Shown: positions 41,848 to 51,720, counted from the stretch's first letter. The stretch: 64,000 bases of DNA from DASYXZ01 sp035946625 (GCA_035946625.1 DASYZE010000074.1:1-64000), one strand, 5' to 3'. The notes: generated by a model not told the origin, from the letters alone. Made by a program: numbers and translations.

Positions 41848-44817
41848 TCAGGGCAGGCCGTTGGCAACGCTCCGACCCTCGGACGAAAGTGAGAAGTGAA
41901 TTCTTTCCCCAAAGACAAGTCGAACCGGCCCAAGCAGGCCGGCGGGCAAAGGATTAGGGTTCACCTTCCAGTCTTCCGGGCGAGGGAAGCGGTCACCGTA
42001 CGCAGCATTGAGTTTGGCATAGTCGGGCGGCTTCTGGCCGAGCAGGCAGTTGATGAGCATGTTGGCCACCTCGATCTGAAGGTGATTTGTGCCCGGCTGT
42101 AGCCAATGATCGATTTCCAATCGGAAGGGAGCCTGCCAGGCATCACCAGCCCGATGCCCGTTGACCCACACTCGGGCGGCGTCCCGAATTTCCCCGAGGT
42201 CCAACCAAACTAACTTGTCTCGACCCAGCAACGATTTGGGGACTTCCACTTCTGTTGTGTAGGTTCCGACGCCGCAGAAATACTTCGTCTCGGGATCATC
42301 CGTCCAGGATTTAAGTCTTGTGAAGACCGATGAGGTTTTGAGCGGGAGTCCAAACTCAACCTTCCATGGGCCCAAAACCGCCGTCGCGCTTGGCACTGAG
42401 GTTACTGACTTTTGCACTCTCCCTAATCGTTCCTTTACGTAAAACTGACCTGGGCTGCTGATAACTCCAGAGACCTCAGAACCAGTGACAGTCGGCACCG
42501 GCAAATTGGTTTCGAGAATTTGGGACGGAGCTTTCGAGGGACCAAAATGGACCACGATGGATCGATGCGGCAGAAGGGCGAGCGGCACGATGGTTCGATC
42601 CCCTTGGAATAAATAATCGGCCGGAACGGATGAACTTCCCTTTTCCAAATCCCAAAGCTGTGGCTGCCGGCGGTCAACACGAAAGGACGCCATCAGGGTT
42701 TTGGAATCGTCTCCCGTATTTACGACAAAGTAGTCATCTTCATCTCCGGGCGGTGGCACGCGAACGCGCCGATGAACGAAACCGATGTGCGGATCGGCTT
42801 TCGGGAGTGAAAAGTCGGGAGGCAATACTCGATTCAGTTCTTGCGGAAGCTCCCTCTCATTCTTGATGTAAATTCCCAGGCCCAGTCCATATTTGTGCTT
42901 GCTAGGCGAATTTGCGGTTGCACCGCCAAAAATCTTCCCGACCAGAGACTGGAGGCGCTTTGTCTCGCGAAGTGGTTGCGTTCCCCCATACACCCGCCCG
43001 GGCAGCTTTCCAATGGCTACCACCGCCCCACCCGCACGCACAAAATCGGCAATTTTCTCAAGTGCTCTGAAGCGCATGCCCGTAATTCGAGGAAGAACGA
43101 CAAGAGCGTATGAACCCTCGCCCACGTGGAGCCGTCGGTCTTTTACGACCCCACGTGAAGCCAGGATATCCCCCGAGATTCCATCAAACGCATAACCATT
43201 ATCGAGAATCGCAGAGACGACTGGAGCGGAATACGCGAGCGCATTGGACAAGCCGAAGCTCGGTATGTGCTTTTGCAATGCCGCCAGGCGGTCAAGCACT
43301 CCTGACATAGTGTCCAAGTTTCCGGGCGGAGCGCTAGCCTCCACGTCTTCGACCGGGAGATAGAGAAGCACGTCACTTACCGGGCTTCCCTGTTCCAAAA
43401 CAAAGGAGGCTCTATGAACGTACGAAGTGAGGTCGTGGAAAAACGGCCACCACGTCTGATTCAGCCCGAATGCCGCCCCCGCATAGTCCTGCCATCCCGG
43501 AATGCCGACTGAAGGTGGAGAATAAGGGAGCGTAGCCGCTCCCAGCTCGGTCAAGCCGGTAAGGAACTGGAGGTCGGCCACAAGTTTCAGGTCATCCAAG
43601 GTGTCGGTAAAACGGTTGGGCATCCCCGCCCAGGTGGCGTATTCAGCGAGCACTCGATTCTTGGCATAGAAGTGCGCCGCCGAACTCGCCCAGCGACCCG
43701 AAGTAAACTCCTTCCAACTGTACGCCTCGCCTCCCGGCAAATCCATTCGAGCATAGGCGCGTTGTGGGACGGCAGGCACTCCATAGGCTTGCATTTCCGA
43801 CTGCATTCCGCGCTCGTGTGCCCACTTCTGCAGGGGTCCGGCGTAATCATCGACGAAAAGCTGAGAGACGGTCTCCCAAAAGTCAAAGCGCACGTCCTCC
43901 GTGCGGCGACCAAGCTCCAGGAAAAGGTAGGGCAAGTTGGGGATAAGGTCATATCCTCTTTGCCTCCTAAACTCTAGTGTGATCTGGTCCGTCCAGTCCG
44001 ACCCATAGGCTTCCAGGCTGTCAGTAAAAATGGCACGCAATTCGCCTGGAGTTAACCCATTGGTCAATTTATCGAGAGTACTGAATTCATAGTGCGCGAG
44101 AGCTCTGGAAGAAAGATGATTTAATACATAACCCCCACCTCCGAAGGAGGGGCGCTTAACGCGCATCCGAGTGGGCGAGTTAATGAAGAAAAAAACCTCC
44201 TTTCTGTGACTGGCTAGCCAGGGAGTATTTCCGGAGCCGAAAAGCCGGGCGGTAACATCGTGGAAGGTTGCCCCTTGAGATGTTGGTTCAAGCACAAAGG
44301 CGGCAACCATTTTTTCATCCGATGTAATTTCAGGAGTTTTGATTGCTCCATTCTGGACTGCTTGAACTTTCACGATGCGGACGGAATGCGACGCCTCATT
44401 GATGTTTACCGATGGTCCGCCGAAGGGCCAGCCGCTCCCCCCTACCACGTCAACGGTCATGCCGAGACGATGCGCAAAACGAACTGCGTCGCGATAAACT
44501 CTTAAATACTCTGGAGACAAGAATCTCAAATTTCGTATGCCTAAATTCGGGTCGTCGACATGCTGTGGGTAGGAAGGGTAGATCAGCACTCCTCCCAGCC
44601 CCGCTTCATGCATCGCCAGGAGCTCGCGATGGATTTCAACTTCGGTGACGGCAGGGCCGTACCACATCCACCAGGCAATCATCCGATTCGAGGGAGGGGG
44701 ATGCTTCCACGAACTCGGTTTGGTGCAAGTCGAGTCTGTCGCCTTCGTCCTCGCGGCAGGAGAAGATGAAAATGAAATGAAAAGGATCGCCATGAACAGC
44801 CATGAGCCTTTCTTCAT
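41848..44817 (-). CDS. GH106-type alpha-L-rhamnosidase-like exported glycosidase (copy 1, 989 aa)
   Basis: The ATG at 44817, with AGGAGG ~14 bases and GGGG ~6 bases upstream, gives a signal peptide (MKKGSWLFMAILFISFSSSPAA). The protein has the GH106 layout: the start SNRMIAWWMWYGPAVTEVEIHREL, LGGVLIYPSYPQHVDDPNL, SGWPFGGPSVNINE, SLEAYGSDWTDQI, PAVPQRAYARMDLPGGEAYSW, the strongly conserved SSAAHFYAKNRVLAEYATWAG, YSPPSVGIPGWQDYAGAAFGLNQTWWPFF, and a C-terminal beta-sandwich with ARVWVNGHRAGDAW and the ending GLLGPVRLVFGERI. It is similar along its whole length to the gene at 57182. GH106 enzymes remove terminal L-rhamnose from plant polysaccharides. It is downstream of the XRE-cupin gene on the same strand. 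Confidence 0.83.
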   Translation of the reverse strand: MKKGSWLFMAILFISFSSSPAARTKATDSTCTKPSSWKHPPPSNRMIAWWMWYGPAVTEVEIHRELLAMHEAGLGGVLIYPSYPQHVDDPNLGIRNLRFLSPEYLRVYRDAVRFAHRLGMTVDVVGGSGWPFGGPSVNINEASHSVRIVKVQAVQNGAIKTPEITSDEKMVAAFVLEPTSQGATFHDVTARLFGSGNTPWLASHRKEVFFFINSPTRMRVKRPSFGGGGYVLNHLSSRALAHYEFSTLDKLTNGLTPGELRAIFTDSLEAYGSDWTDQITLEFRRQRGYDLIPNLPYLFLELGRRTEDVRFDFWETVSQLFVDDYAGPLQKWAHERGMQSEMQAYGVPAVPQRAYARMDLPGGEAYSWKEFTSGRWASSAAHFYAKNRVLAEYATWAGMPNRFTDTLDDLKLVADLQFLTGLTELGAATLPYSPPSVGIPGWQDYAGAAFGLNQTWWPFFHDLTSYVHRASFVLEQGSPVSDVLLYLPVEDVEASAPPGNLDTMSGVLDRLAALQKHIPSFGLSNALAYSAPVVSAILDNGYAFDGISGDILASRGVVKDRRLHVGEGSYALVVLPRITGMRFRALEKIADFVRAGGAVVAIGKLPGRVYGGTQPLRETKRLQSLVGKIFGGATANSPSKHKYGLGLGIYIKNERELPQELNRVLPPDFSLPKADPHIGFVHRRVRVPPPGDEDDYFVVNTGDDSKTLMASFRVDRRQPQLWDLEKGSSSVPADYLFQGDRTIVPLALLPHRSIVVHFGPSKAPSQILETNLPVPTVTGSEVSGVISSPGQFYVKERLGRVQKSVTSVPSATAVLGPWKVEFGLPLKTSSVFTRLKSWTDDPETKYFCGVGTYTTEVEVPKSLLGRDKLVWLDLGEIRDAARVWVNGHRAGDAWQAPFRLEIDHWLQPGTNHLQIEVANMLINCLLGQKPPDYAKLNAAYGDRFPRPEDWKVNPNPLPAGLLGPVRLVFGERIHFSLSSEGRSVANGLP

Positions 44818-45175
44818 ATGCACATCCCCCACTCCTCCTGCTGGAATCGCTTGCTCCGTGACGTAGTGATGCAGCGCTCCGAAAACCTTCACCAATGTAT
44901 GAACGCCATGATGGTGCGTCGTCGGAAGTGTAGTATGATGACACTTGTTTCTGCAAGCGCAACCTCCAAGGGATGTTTTTTCGCCCTCGGGGTGGGGTAG
45001 TAAATGCCTCCCAGCCAACTCGACTATCAGCAACTACTCCGCGATGCCATACATTGGGGACCGACACGGTTGACCGACCGTGAAGAGGTTGTTGATGACG
45101 CTCAGAAGGGAGTTGGGCAACTTGCACTCCGGGCGGACATAGGCGGGGTCTACTATCCGGTCCAGGCCGCTAATA
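44818..45175. other. 358-base leader between the regulator and the first rhamnosidase
   Basis: Contains an inverted repeat AAGTGT (44926-44931) / ACACTT (44941-44946) with a 9-base centre, overlapping a possible minus-strand promoter (TTGCAG on the complement of 44951-44956, then TACACT). This is a candidate operator for the XRE-cupin regulator. No gene found. Confidence 0.4.
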
Positions 45176-45757
45176 TTACTGTCGACTCCGCTGCGCAAGC
45201 CTACGGGTGATTACCACAAGGTACCGTGCCTTCTGATCGCGCCGAAGTTTGGGGCCGTGCGGCGTTGCGGCGGAAAAATACAGGCAGTCGCCGGAACGCA
45301 AAACGAAGGAGCGGTTTCCACAAACATAGCCCATCTCTCCTTCAAGCATATAAATTAGCTGTTCGCCGGGGTGTTCGCGCAGTTCAAACTTGGCCTTGCG
45401 CCCGTCGATGGAGATGATTACCGGCTCCATCTGGCGCCGGCCGCCCATCGGGACCAGTACTTCATACTCGTAGGGGAGCTTGCGTAGATTGCCGGAAACA
45501 GAGCGACCACTGCCCAGAGGCACGTAGATCGCGTCAGCCTCCGGCTCGTTCATCTGAAAAATTCCACCGAGAGGCACCCCCAAAGCATCGGCAAGCTTGG
45601 AGAGGGTCGCCACGTTGATCGAGACGTGACAATGCTCGAGCTTGGAAAGAAAGCTCCTGCTGAAACCTGCCCGCTCCGCCAACTTTTGCAAGGTTAAGCG
45701 ACGGGTCAAACGCAGTTCGCGGATTCGTTTAGCTATCAGCTGCTCGGCAATTTCCAT
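45176..45757 (-). CDS. XRE-family transcriptional regulator with C-terminal cupin domain
   Basis: A 193-residue protein, GAGGGAAT upstream of the ATG. N-terminal helix-turn-helix: RIRELRLTRRLTLQKLAERAGFSRSFLSKLEHCHVSINVATLSKLADALGVPL (residues about 12-64), a standard XRE domain. Residues about 110-190 form a cupin: GEQLIYMLEGEMGYVCGNRSFVLRSGDCLYFSAATPHGPKL, with metal/ligand-binding His and Glu. This HTH-cupin class usually represses catabolic genes and is relieved by a small ligand bound in the cupin barrel. It is encoded between GH106 copy 1 (downstream, same strand) and the divergent TonB receptor, so it is probably the local regulator of the rhamnoside locus. Confidence 0.88.
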   Translation of the reverse strand: MEIAEQLIAKRIRELRLTRRLTLQKLAERAGFSRSFLSKLEHCHVSINVATLSKLADALGVPLGGIFQMNEPEADAIYVPLGSGRSVSGNLRKLPYEYEVLVPMGGRRQMEPVIISIDGRKAKFELREHPGEQLIYMLEGEMGYVCGNRSFVLRSGDCLYFSAATPHGPKLRRDQKARYLVVITRRLAQRSRQ

Positions 45758-46058
45758 AATTCCCTCGGGCGCGCCAATCGATTAAGCGGAGACGGAAAGA
45801 GCGGATGGCCACCTAGCGGCCCCTGACCCACCTTGTACTTTAACATGTTTCCAGCTGAGCAACAAAATGTTTGAAAACCTTCCGCATTCCAAGAATTAAG
45901 AACACCGGGTTTGTATATTGGCTCAGGCCTCTTGTTTTTGGGTGCGCTTTGGAGTTGATATAAGCGGGTGTTTATCAATGTATGATGGATGGTAGCGCAC
46001 ATGGAAAGCCCTTCGCCCATTGAGCAGACATAGAGTTGAAAATCACTCAACATTTTGC
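45758..46058. promoter_or_regulatory. Divergent control region of the rhamnoside locus
   Basis: About 300 bases between the regulator start and the TonB promoter. It includes a GTTGA/TCAAC dyad at 46035-46051 and a CATGTTT...AAAATGTTT pair near 45843-45875. No gene; probable operator sites for the XRE-cupin protein, unproven. Confidence 0.4.
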
Positions 46059-46087
46059 TTGACACGCAACAAGCATCGTGGTATTAA
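46059..46087 (+). promoter_or_regulatory. Sigma70-type promoter of the second TonB receptor
   Basis: TTGACA (46059-46064), exactly 17 bases, then TATTAA (46082-46087), 53 bases before the ATG at 46141. The best consensus promoter in the window. Confidence 0.75.
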
Positions 46088-46140
46088 ATCGGCCCATCAC
46101 AGGGTTGGATCGGGAATTAGATTATCAAAAGGAGGCTGCC

Positions 46141-49100
46141 ATGTTGCAGCGAGCGGAGATTCGGACCGGACTGTCTCTGGTTTTTAGCATTCTTATCATG
46201 ATGATGGCCGGGAGAAATGTTCGAGCCCAAATGACGACCTCGTCGACTGTCATCGGGACAGTTACGGATGCCAGTGGCGCCGTGATGTCGGGCGCGACGA
46301 TCACGGCCACAAATTCAGAAACGAAAGACATTCGCACCACCGAAAGCAATTCTGATGGTACCTTCGCCCTGCCCGGGCTGCCCTCCGGAACTTACTCGGT
46401 CACCGTTTCAAAGACTGGCTTTGAGACCTCGGTCACCAAAGGTTTGGAACTGCATCCGGCCACCGTTTTTACGCTGGAGGCCGCGCTGAAAGTTGGCTCG
46501 ACGAACAGTCAGGTGACGGTTGAAGCCAACGCGGTAGAGGTGCAGACGAGTACTTCCGAAGTAGCCGGGCAAGTGGCCGGCGCCCAAGCCGCGGCGCTGC
46601 CGATCAATGGGCGCAACTTCCAGAGCTTGTCGGCTCTCATGCCGGGCGTAACCAACCTCCAGCCCGGGGTAGGCTTCGGCCAAGGCGCGGATGAGCAGGG
46701 AAACGCAATGTCGATTAACGGGATGGGGCCCAGCGGCTCTCTGTACCTTCTGGATGGGATCTGGAACATCGACGCCGGAGCCATGAACAACCTGTCGATT
46801 ACTCCTAACCCGGATACTGTCCAGGAAGTCCGAGTGCTGCAGAACAATTACGGCGTCCAATACAGCTTGATGGGCGCCAACGTGGTTCTCCTCGAGACCA
46901 AAAGCGGTACCAGCAGTTTCCACGGCAGCGCGTACGACTATTTCCGGAATGATGCCCTGGACGCGCGTAACTTCTTCAGTCCCACCGTATCCCCGGTTAA
47001 GGCCAACATTTTTGGCTATTCGGTGGGTGGTCCGCTATTCATTCCGCACCACTTTAATACCGACAAAAATAAAGCCTATTTCTTTTGGAGCCAGCAGTGG
47101 GTGCGCAAAGACGTCCCCAACGTCATCCAGGGAGCGACGCCCACGGCCGCGGCCCGCTCCGGGGATGAATCTCATCTGTGCAGCGCTTACGATGTGAACG
47201 GGCTTTGCACGCCAGCGGCTCTGGCAGCTGGAGGCGTTCAGTTGACCAACCCCGCTACGGGCAATCCTTTTTTGAATAACCAAATCCCGCAGGCCATGAT
47301 TCAACCTAATTCTCTGGCTATCATGAACGCGTTGATGTCCCTTCCCAACAACCCTAGTGGCGGATTCCAGAACTACATCAACGTCGATCCGAAGGTGAGC
47401 CGGCAGAGGGACGACCAGATCAAGGGAGACTACAATTTCAGCAGCCGACTGCGGCTGATGGCGGAATATCTTGATGAACATCAGTCGCTCAATAATCCCA
47501 CCATGGATTGGCTGGGGTCGCCTTTTACCACCAACAACTGGCGGGATGATAGTGACAACCAGATTGCTCAGATTCAACTTACCCAGATGCTGAGCCCGAA
47601 CCTTGTGAATATCACGAGTGTGGCCACCAGCAGCTACATTGATGGGTACCTTGTGGGAGGCCTGTCTTCATTGAGCCAGATCCCCAGCTTTAGCCAAAAA
47701 CTACCATTCGCGGGAGGTTTTGGCACTGACCGTTTGCCCGAAATCGACTTTTCCGGAGGTTATCCCTCGATGGGCGTGCCGGCCATCATGCCTTTGACCC
47801 ATGCCAGCGACCTTGAAGATACGCTGACTGACGATCTGAGCTGGGTCAAGGGTGCCCATTACATCCAAGCGGGTGGCAGCATCCTATTTGGCACAAAGCG
47901 GCAAACGAACTTTTCCGCCAGCAACGGTGACTGGTTCTTCAGCGGGCAATTCACAGGCGACCCCATCTCTGACTTCCTGCTGGGCGATGCTGCCTCTTTG
48001 AATCAGTACAGCAGCGAGACACGCCCCTATTCGCAATACACCTTGGCTTCTCCATATATTCAGGACCGCTGGAAGATTAACCGCCGCTTGTCGCTAACGG
48101 GGGGTATCCGCTATCTCTTTGAACCCGTGCCGCACGCTCAGCACGGTTATGTGAGTATCTTTAATCCTCAGCAATACAATCCCGCGCATACACCCATTGT
48201 CAACACGGACGGAACCATCACGGCCACCCCGAATTACGACCCCCTGAACGGGCTCATCATTAATGGAGTGAATGGGGTTCCGCCCAACTTCACGACCGCG
48301 CACCAGAATTTCCTGGCCCCGTCCGTCGGCTTCGCCTGGGATGTTTTTGGAGATGGCACCACATCATTGCGGGGCGGCTACCAGATAACATACACCCGCG
48401 TTCCCACCGGTGGGGATTGCAGTTATTTCTGCAGCAACAACCCCCCGTTTGTGCAGTCGATTACGTTGATTACTCCGAGCTTTCCTAACGCACTGGGGGG
48501 AAAACCGGCACCCGTGGGAGCCCCCACGCTGTACAGCCAGGATAATAACCTTCAGCCCGCGCGTGTGCAAAACTACAGTTTGACCCTCGAGCGTCGATTT
48601 GGGAGCAATTGGTACTCCTCCATTGCTTGGGCCGGGAATTGGGCCGAACACGTCGGGACATATTACAACGTCAACCAACCTTTGCCCGACGGGCAGTACA
48701 ATTTCAACCCTATTATCAATACGGGGTCCGTCTTTTCATATCTGTACTCGCCCTATCAGGGGTACGCATCAATAACCACAAACGTCAGCAACGGAAACTT
48801 GCGCTGGAACGCCCTGGAAGTGAATCTGCGGCACCCCGTCGGACACAACTTGTTCTTGACCGCAGCCTATACCTGGCAACATTCATTGTCCGATACGCGT
48901 GGCACTTTGTTCTTCGAAAACGCCACCGGGGTTCAGGATATATATCATCCGGGAAATGACTACGGAAACTCCAATATCAACGTCCCTCAGAGCCTGGGTG
49001 TGAGCGCCATTTGGAATCTGCCTTGGTACCACAAGGTGGGGGGGGTCAAGGAGTTGGCGCTAGGGGATTGGCAGCTTTCCGACATCACGACCATCCAAAG

Positions 49101-49491
49101 TGGATTCTCACGCGATGCCGGCCTGAGCATTTCGAACCCCGGCTTGGCCATACGTCCAGACAAGGTACCTGGCACCAGCATAACGGGACCGAAGACCATC
49201 AATGAGTGGTTTAACACCAGCGCCTTTAGCGCGCCCCAGTATGGATACTTCGGCAATGCAGGGCCGGGCTCCATCCTGGGCCCCGGAACCATTAATTTCG
49301 ATATGGCCGTCAGCAAGGACTTTCACATTGGCGAGCATCTGACAAGCCAGCTCCGCGGCGAGTTTTTCAACGCCTTCAACCACGCGAATTTTAACAGCAT
49401 CTCAACGTCTCTCGGGTCCGGAGCCTTTGGGCAGGTCACGGGCGCCGCAGACCCGCGTATTATTGAAATTGCGCTTCGCTTTCAGTTTTGA
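46141..49491 (+). CDS. Oar-like TonB-dependent receptor (1116 aa), likely rhamnoside importer
   Basis: The ATG at 46141 has AAAAGGAGG upstream and starts a signal peptide (MLQRAEIRTGLSLVFSILIMMMAGRNVRAQ). A carboxypeptidase-regulatory domain follows (GTVTDASGAVMSGATITATNSETKDIRTTESNSDGTF), then the plug (PINGRNFQSLSALMPGV, TVQEVRVLQNNYGVQYSLMGANVVLLETKSGTSSFHGSAYDY) and a long barrel with the terminal IALRFQF. The same family as the receptor at 5528. Its position between the regulator and the rhamnose catabolic genes, and its own consensus promoter, suggest it takes up oligosaccharides released by the GH106 enzymes. Without an E. coli-type SusD the mechanism is likely the acidobacterial Oar mode. 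Confidence 0.88.
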   Translation: MLQRAEIRTGLSLVFSILIMMMAGRNVRAQMTTSSTVIGTVTDASGAVMSGATITATNSETKDIRTTESNSDGTFALPGLPSGTYSVTVSKTGFETSVTKGLELHPATVFTLEAALKVGSTNSQVTVEANAVEVQTSTSEVAGQVAGAQAAALPINGRNFQSLSALMPGVTNLQPGVGFGQGADEQGNAMSINGMGPSGSLYLLDGIWNIDAGAMNNLSITPNPDTVQEVRVLQNNYGVQYSLMGANVVLLETKSGTSSFHGSAYDYFRNDALDARNFFSPTVSPVKANIFGYSVGGPLFIPHHFNTDKNKAYFFWSQQWVRKDVPNVIQGATPTAAARSGDESHLCSAYDVNGLCTPAALAAGGVQLTNPATGNPFLNNQIPQAMIQPNSLAIMNALMSLPNNPSGGFQNYINVDPKVSRQRDDQIKGDYNFSSRLRLMAEYLDEHQSLNNPTMDWLGSPFTTNNWRDDSDNQIAQIQLTQMLSPNLVNITSVATSSYIDGYLVGGLSSLSQIPSFSQKLPFAGGFGTDRLPEIDFSGGYPSMGVPAIMPLTHASDLEDTLTDDLSWVKGAHYIQAGGSILFGTKRQTNFSASNGDWFFSGQFTGDPISDFLLGDAASLNQYSSETRPYSQYTLASPYIQDRWKINRRLSLTGGIRYLFEPVPHAQHGYVSIFNPQQYNPAHTPIVNTDGTITATPNYDPLNGLIINGVNGVPPNFTTAHQNFLAPSVGFAWDVFGDGTTSLRGGYQITYTRVPTGGDCSYFCSNNPPFVQSITLITPSFPNALGGKPAPVGAPTLYSQDNNLQPARVQNYSLTLERRFGSNWYSSIAWAGNWAEHVGTYYNVNQPLPDGQYNFNPIINTGSVFSYLYSPYQGYASITTNVSNGNLRWNALEVNLRHPVGHNLFLTAAYTWQHSLSDTRGTLFFENATGVQDIYHPGNDYGNSNINVPQSLGVSAIWNLPWYHKVGGVKELALGDWQLSDITTIQSGFSRDAGLSISNPGLAIRPDKVPGTSITGPKTINEWFNTSAFSAPQYGYFGNAGPGSILGPGTINFDMAVSKDFHIGEHLTSQLRGEFFNAFNHANFNSISTSLGSGAFGQVTGAADPRIIEIALRFQF

Positions 49492-49552
49492 AGGCGAATC
49501 CGCGGAACCATGTGCGTTGGCCTTGCATAGCAAGCTTGGCTGATGCCTTAAA

Positions 49553-49566
49553 CCATTCTTGAATGG
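49553..49566. promoter_or_regulatory. Operator-like palindrome upstream of the E1 operon promoter
   Basis: CCATTC (49553-49558), TT, GAATGG (49561-49566): perfect 6-bp arms ending one base before the -35 hexamer at 49568. Confidence 0.5.
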
Positions 49567-49567
49567 C

Positions 49568-49596
49568 TTGACAAGACTTGCCATAGGTTATTTAGT
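49568..49596 (+). promoter_or_regulatory. Promoter of the E1/dehydratase operon
   Basis: TTGACA (49568-49573), 17-base spacer, TTTAGT (49591-49596; weak -10). The E1-beta ATG follows at 49614. The preceding dyad (49553-49566) is probably its operator. Confidence 0.55.
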
Positions 49597-49613
49597 GTGT
49601 GCGGAACAGGACT

Positions 49614-50591
49614 ATGCGCTCTCTGACCATGAGCCAGGCCATTAACGAGGCACTCCGTGAAGAGATGCGGAGCCAGCCCACCCTCATCCTTCTCGGCCAG
49701 GACATCGGGCCGTATGGCGGGACGTTCGGGGTCTACCGTGGCCTCTTTGAGGAGTTCGGTGAGGACCGCGTACGTGACGGTCCCCTATGCGAGTCGGCCA
49801 CCGTCGGTTTTGCCATCGGAGCGGCAATCAACGGCATGCGGACCGTCGTCGAATTGGAGTTCATGGACTTCGTCACGGTTGCTATGGACCAGATTGTCAA
49901 CCAGGCAGCCAAGATGCACTATTTTTTTGGCGGCCAGATCAATGTTCCCATGGTGATCCGCACTCCGATCGTGAGCCGCATGGGAATGGGCTCGCAGCAC
50001 TCGCAGAGCCTGGAGGCATGGTTCATGCATGTCCCCGGATTGAAGATTGCGATCCCGTCAAACGCATATGACGCGAAGGGCCTGCTCAAAACTGCTTTGC
50101 GCGACTCAAACCCGGTACTTTTCGTCGAGAATGTAAGGCTCTACTCAACCAAAAGCGAAGTCCCTGAAACCGATTATTCAATCCCTTTCGGGCAAGCGCG
50201 TGTCCTTCGTGAAGGAAGCGACCTGACAATGGTGGCGATCTCTGGAACCGTGCCCGTCGCTCTGGCAGCCGCCGATCAACTGGCGCAAAAGGAAGTTTCA
50301 GTTGAGGTTGTTGACCCACGTACACTGAATCCGTTTGACATCGAGACCTTGGCCGGATCACTTCGCAAGACAGGCAAAGTGCTCATAACCCACGATGGCT
50401 ACCGGACCGCCGGGGTCGGTGCAGAAATTGGGCAACGGCTTGCCGAGGAGGCTTTCAACTACCTCGACGCGCCTATCCTTCGCGTGACGGGCCAGGATGT
50501 GCCGGTGACTTCGGGCGACCTTCACCTCGCAATGGTGCCGAATTGTGACACTTTGGTGAAGGCATCCATGGAGTTGATGGGGAAGGGTTAG
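49614..50591 (+). CDS. Thiamine-dependent 2-oxoacid (acetoin-type) dehydrogenase E1 beta subunit
   Basis: A 325-residue protein starting MRSLTMSQAINEALREEM with the family TPP/pyrimidine motif LLGQDIGPYGGTFGVYRGLFEEFG, the phosphate region RTPIVSRMGMGSQHSQSLEAWFMHVPGLKIAIPSNAYDAKGLLKTALRDSNPVLFVEN, and the C-terminal transketolase-like domain VEVVDPRTLNPFDIETL ... RVTGQDVPVTSG. These residues are typical of pyruvate/acetoin/branched-chain E1-beta. It precedes the alpha gene (the usual order is alpha-beta). The substrate is not decided by sequence; its neighbours suggest an oxo-acid from rhamnose breakdown. A GTG at 49599 is an alternative start. Confidence 0.88.
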   Translation: MRSLTMSQAINEALREEMRSQPTLILLGQDIGPYGGTFGVYRGLFEEFGEDRVRDGPLCESATVGFAIGAAINGMRTVVELEFMDFVTVAMDQIVNQAAKMHYFFGGQINVPMVIRTPIVSRMGMGSQHSQSLEAWFMHVPGLKIAIPSNAYDAKGLLKTALRDSNPVLFVENVRLYSTKSEVPETDYSIPFGQARVLREGSDLTMVAISGTVPVALAAADQLAQKEVSVEVVDPRTLNPFDIETLAGSLRKTGKVLITHDGYRTAGVGAEIGQRLAEEAFNYLDAPILRVTGQDVPVTSGDLHLAMVPNCDTLVKASMELMGKG

Positions 50592-50646
50592 CCTATAGCT
50601 TCTCTCCCGGACCTTCGATAGCCCAGCAAGAGAGTTTAGGGGAGCT

Positions 50647-51639
50647 ATGCAAACAGCCGATACCAACGCGACGAGTCGCCCGACGGTCGAGCTCGGGGTC
50701 TTGCTTCAATGGTTCGAACAAATGCTTACCATCAGGGCATTTGAGGAAAGCGCCATCGAATTGTTCGGCAAGGGCATGATCAGCGGGTCAACGCATCCCG
50801 CCATCGCAGCCGAAGCGGTGGCGGTGGGCGCGTGCAGCGCCCTGCGGCCCGAGGATCTCGTGCTGGCAACCTACCGCGGGCACGGGGTGTGTATCGCCAA
50901 GGGGTCTGACCCGAAAGCCCTGATGGCGGAAGTGTTAGGGCGCGTTACCGGTTGCTGCAAGGGTAAGGGTGGCTCCATGCATCTGTGCGATGTAGGCCGC
51001 GGGATTCTGGGGACCAATGCGATCGTGGCCGCGCATATTCCAATCGCTGGCGGGGTCGCTTTGGCCTCGAAGCTCCGACACACCGGCCAGGTGACCCTTT
51101 GTTTTTTTGGCGACGGGGCTAGTTGCGAGGGTGAATTCTTCGAGACACTGAACATGGCTGCGCTGTGGAAAGTGCCACTGGTCCTGGTTTGTGAGAACAA
51201 CGAATACGCAATCTCGGTGCCCATTAACAAATCGCAGGCCACCCCTGACATTGCGGATCGGGCTCTGGGCTTTGGCATGCGAAACATAAAACTGGATGGC
51301 AACGATGTACTTGCCGTCCATGAGGCAGTGTCGTCCGCAGCCTCCTACGCGCGTGAAGGAAAGGGGCCGACGTTGATTGAATGCAAGACGGTGCGATGGG
51401 AACGCCACAGCGCGTTCTCCGCGGGCCGAAATGATAATCCGGAGGCAGCTCAGCGCTGGCGCCGCGCTGACCCTATCCCGCGATTTCGAGCTTTGCTGAT
51501 AGGGCTGGGAGCGGAGGAAAGCCAACTTCAAGGAAGGGAGCAGCGGGCCGCCGGAATCGTGCATGAAGCAGTGGAGTTTGCCCTCGCATCGCCCCGTCCG
51601 TCGGAAGCGAGCTTGTCGGAAGACGTTTTCGCTCAATAG
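50647..51639 (+). CDS. 2-oxoacid (acetoin-type) dehydrogenase E1 alpha subunit
   Basis: A 330-residue partner, with AGGGGAGCT before the ATG. The TPP-binding motif is FFGDGASCEGEFFETLNMAALWKVPLVLVCENN (GDG...NN spacing of about 28). The helix pair EDLVLATYRGHGVCIAKGSDPKALMAEVLGRVTG contains the catalytic histidine, and the KGKGGSMHL motif is followed by GGVALASKL. The closest family is the acetoin/pyruvate E1-alpha. The gene starts 56 bases after E1-beta. No E2 or E3 gene occurs in the window; only a short lipoyl carrier follows. Confidence 0.9.
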   Translation: MQTADTNATSRPTVELGVLLQWFEQMLTIRAFEESAIELFGKGMISGSTHPAIAAEAVAVGACSALRPEDLVLATYRGHGVCIAKGSDPKALMAEVLGRVTGCCKGKGGSMHLCDVGRGILGTNAIVAAHIPIAGGVALASKLRHTGQVTLCFFGDGASCEGEFFETLNMAALWKVPLVLVCENNEYAISVPINKSQATPDIADRALGFGMRNIKLDGNDVLAVHEAVSSAASYAREGKGPTLIECKTVRWERHSAFSAGRNDNPEAAQRWRRADPIPRFRALLIGLGAEESQLQGREQRAAGIVHEAVEFALASPRPSEASLSEDVFAQ

Positions 51640-51720
51640 GAGGAGCCGAACCGCGCAGCCCTTGCGCAGCGCGATCTCGTGAAAAAGGAGCACTTGGAAA
51701 GCCTGCTGGCGGAAGTTGCT

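Noticed and set aside
49614..51639. E1-alpha/beta as a transketolase pair
   Set aside because: The motif set (GDGASCEGEFFETLNMAA; PFDIETL) is that of 2-oxoacid dehydrogenase E1, and a lipoyl domain follows.
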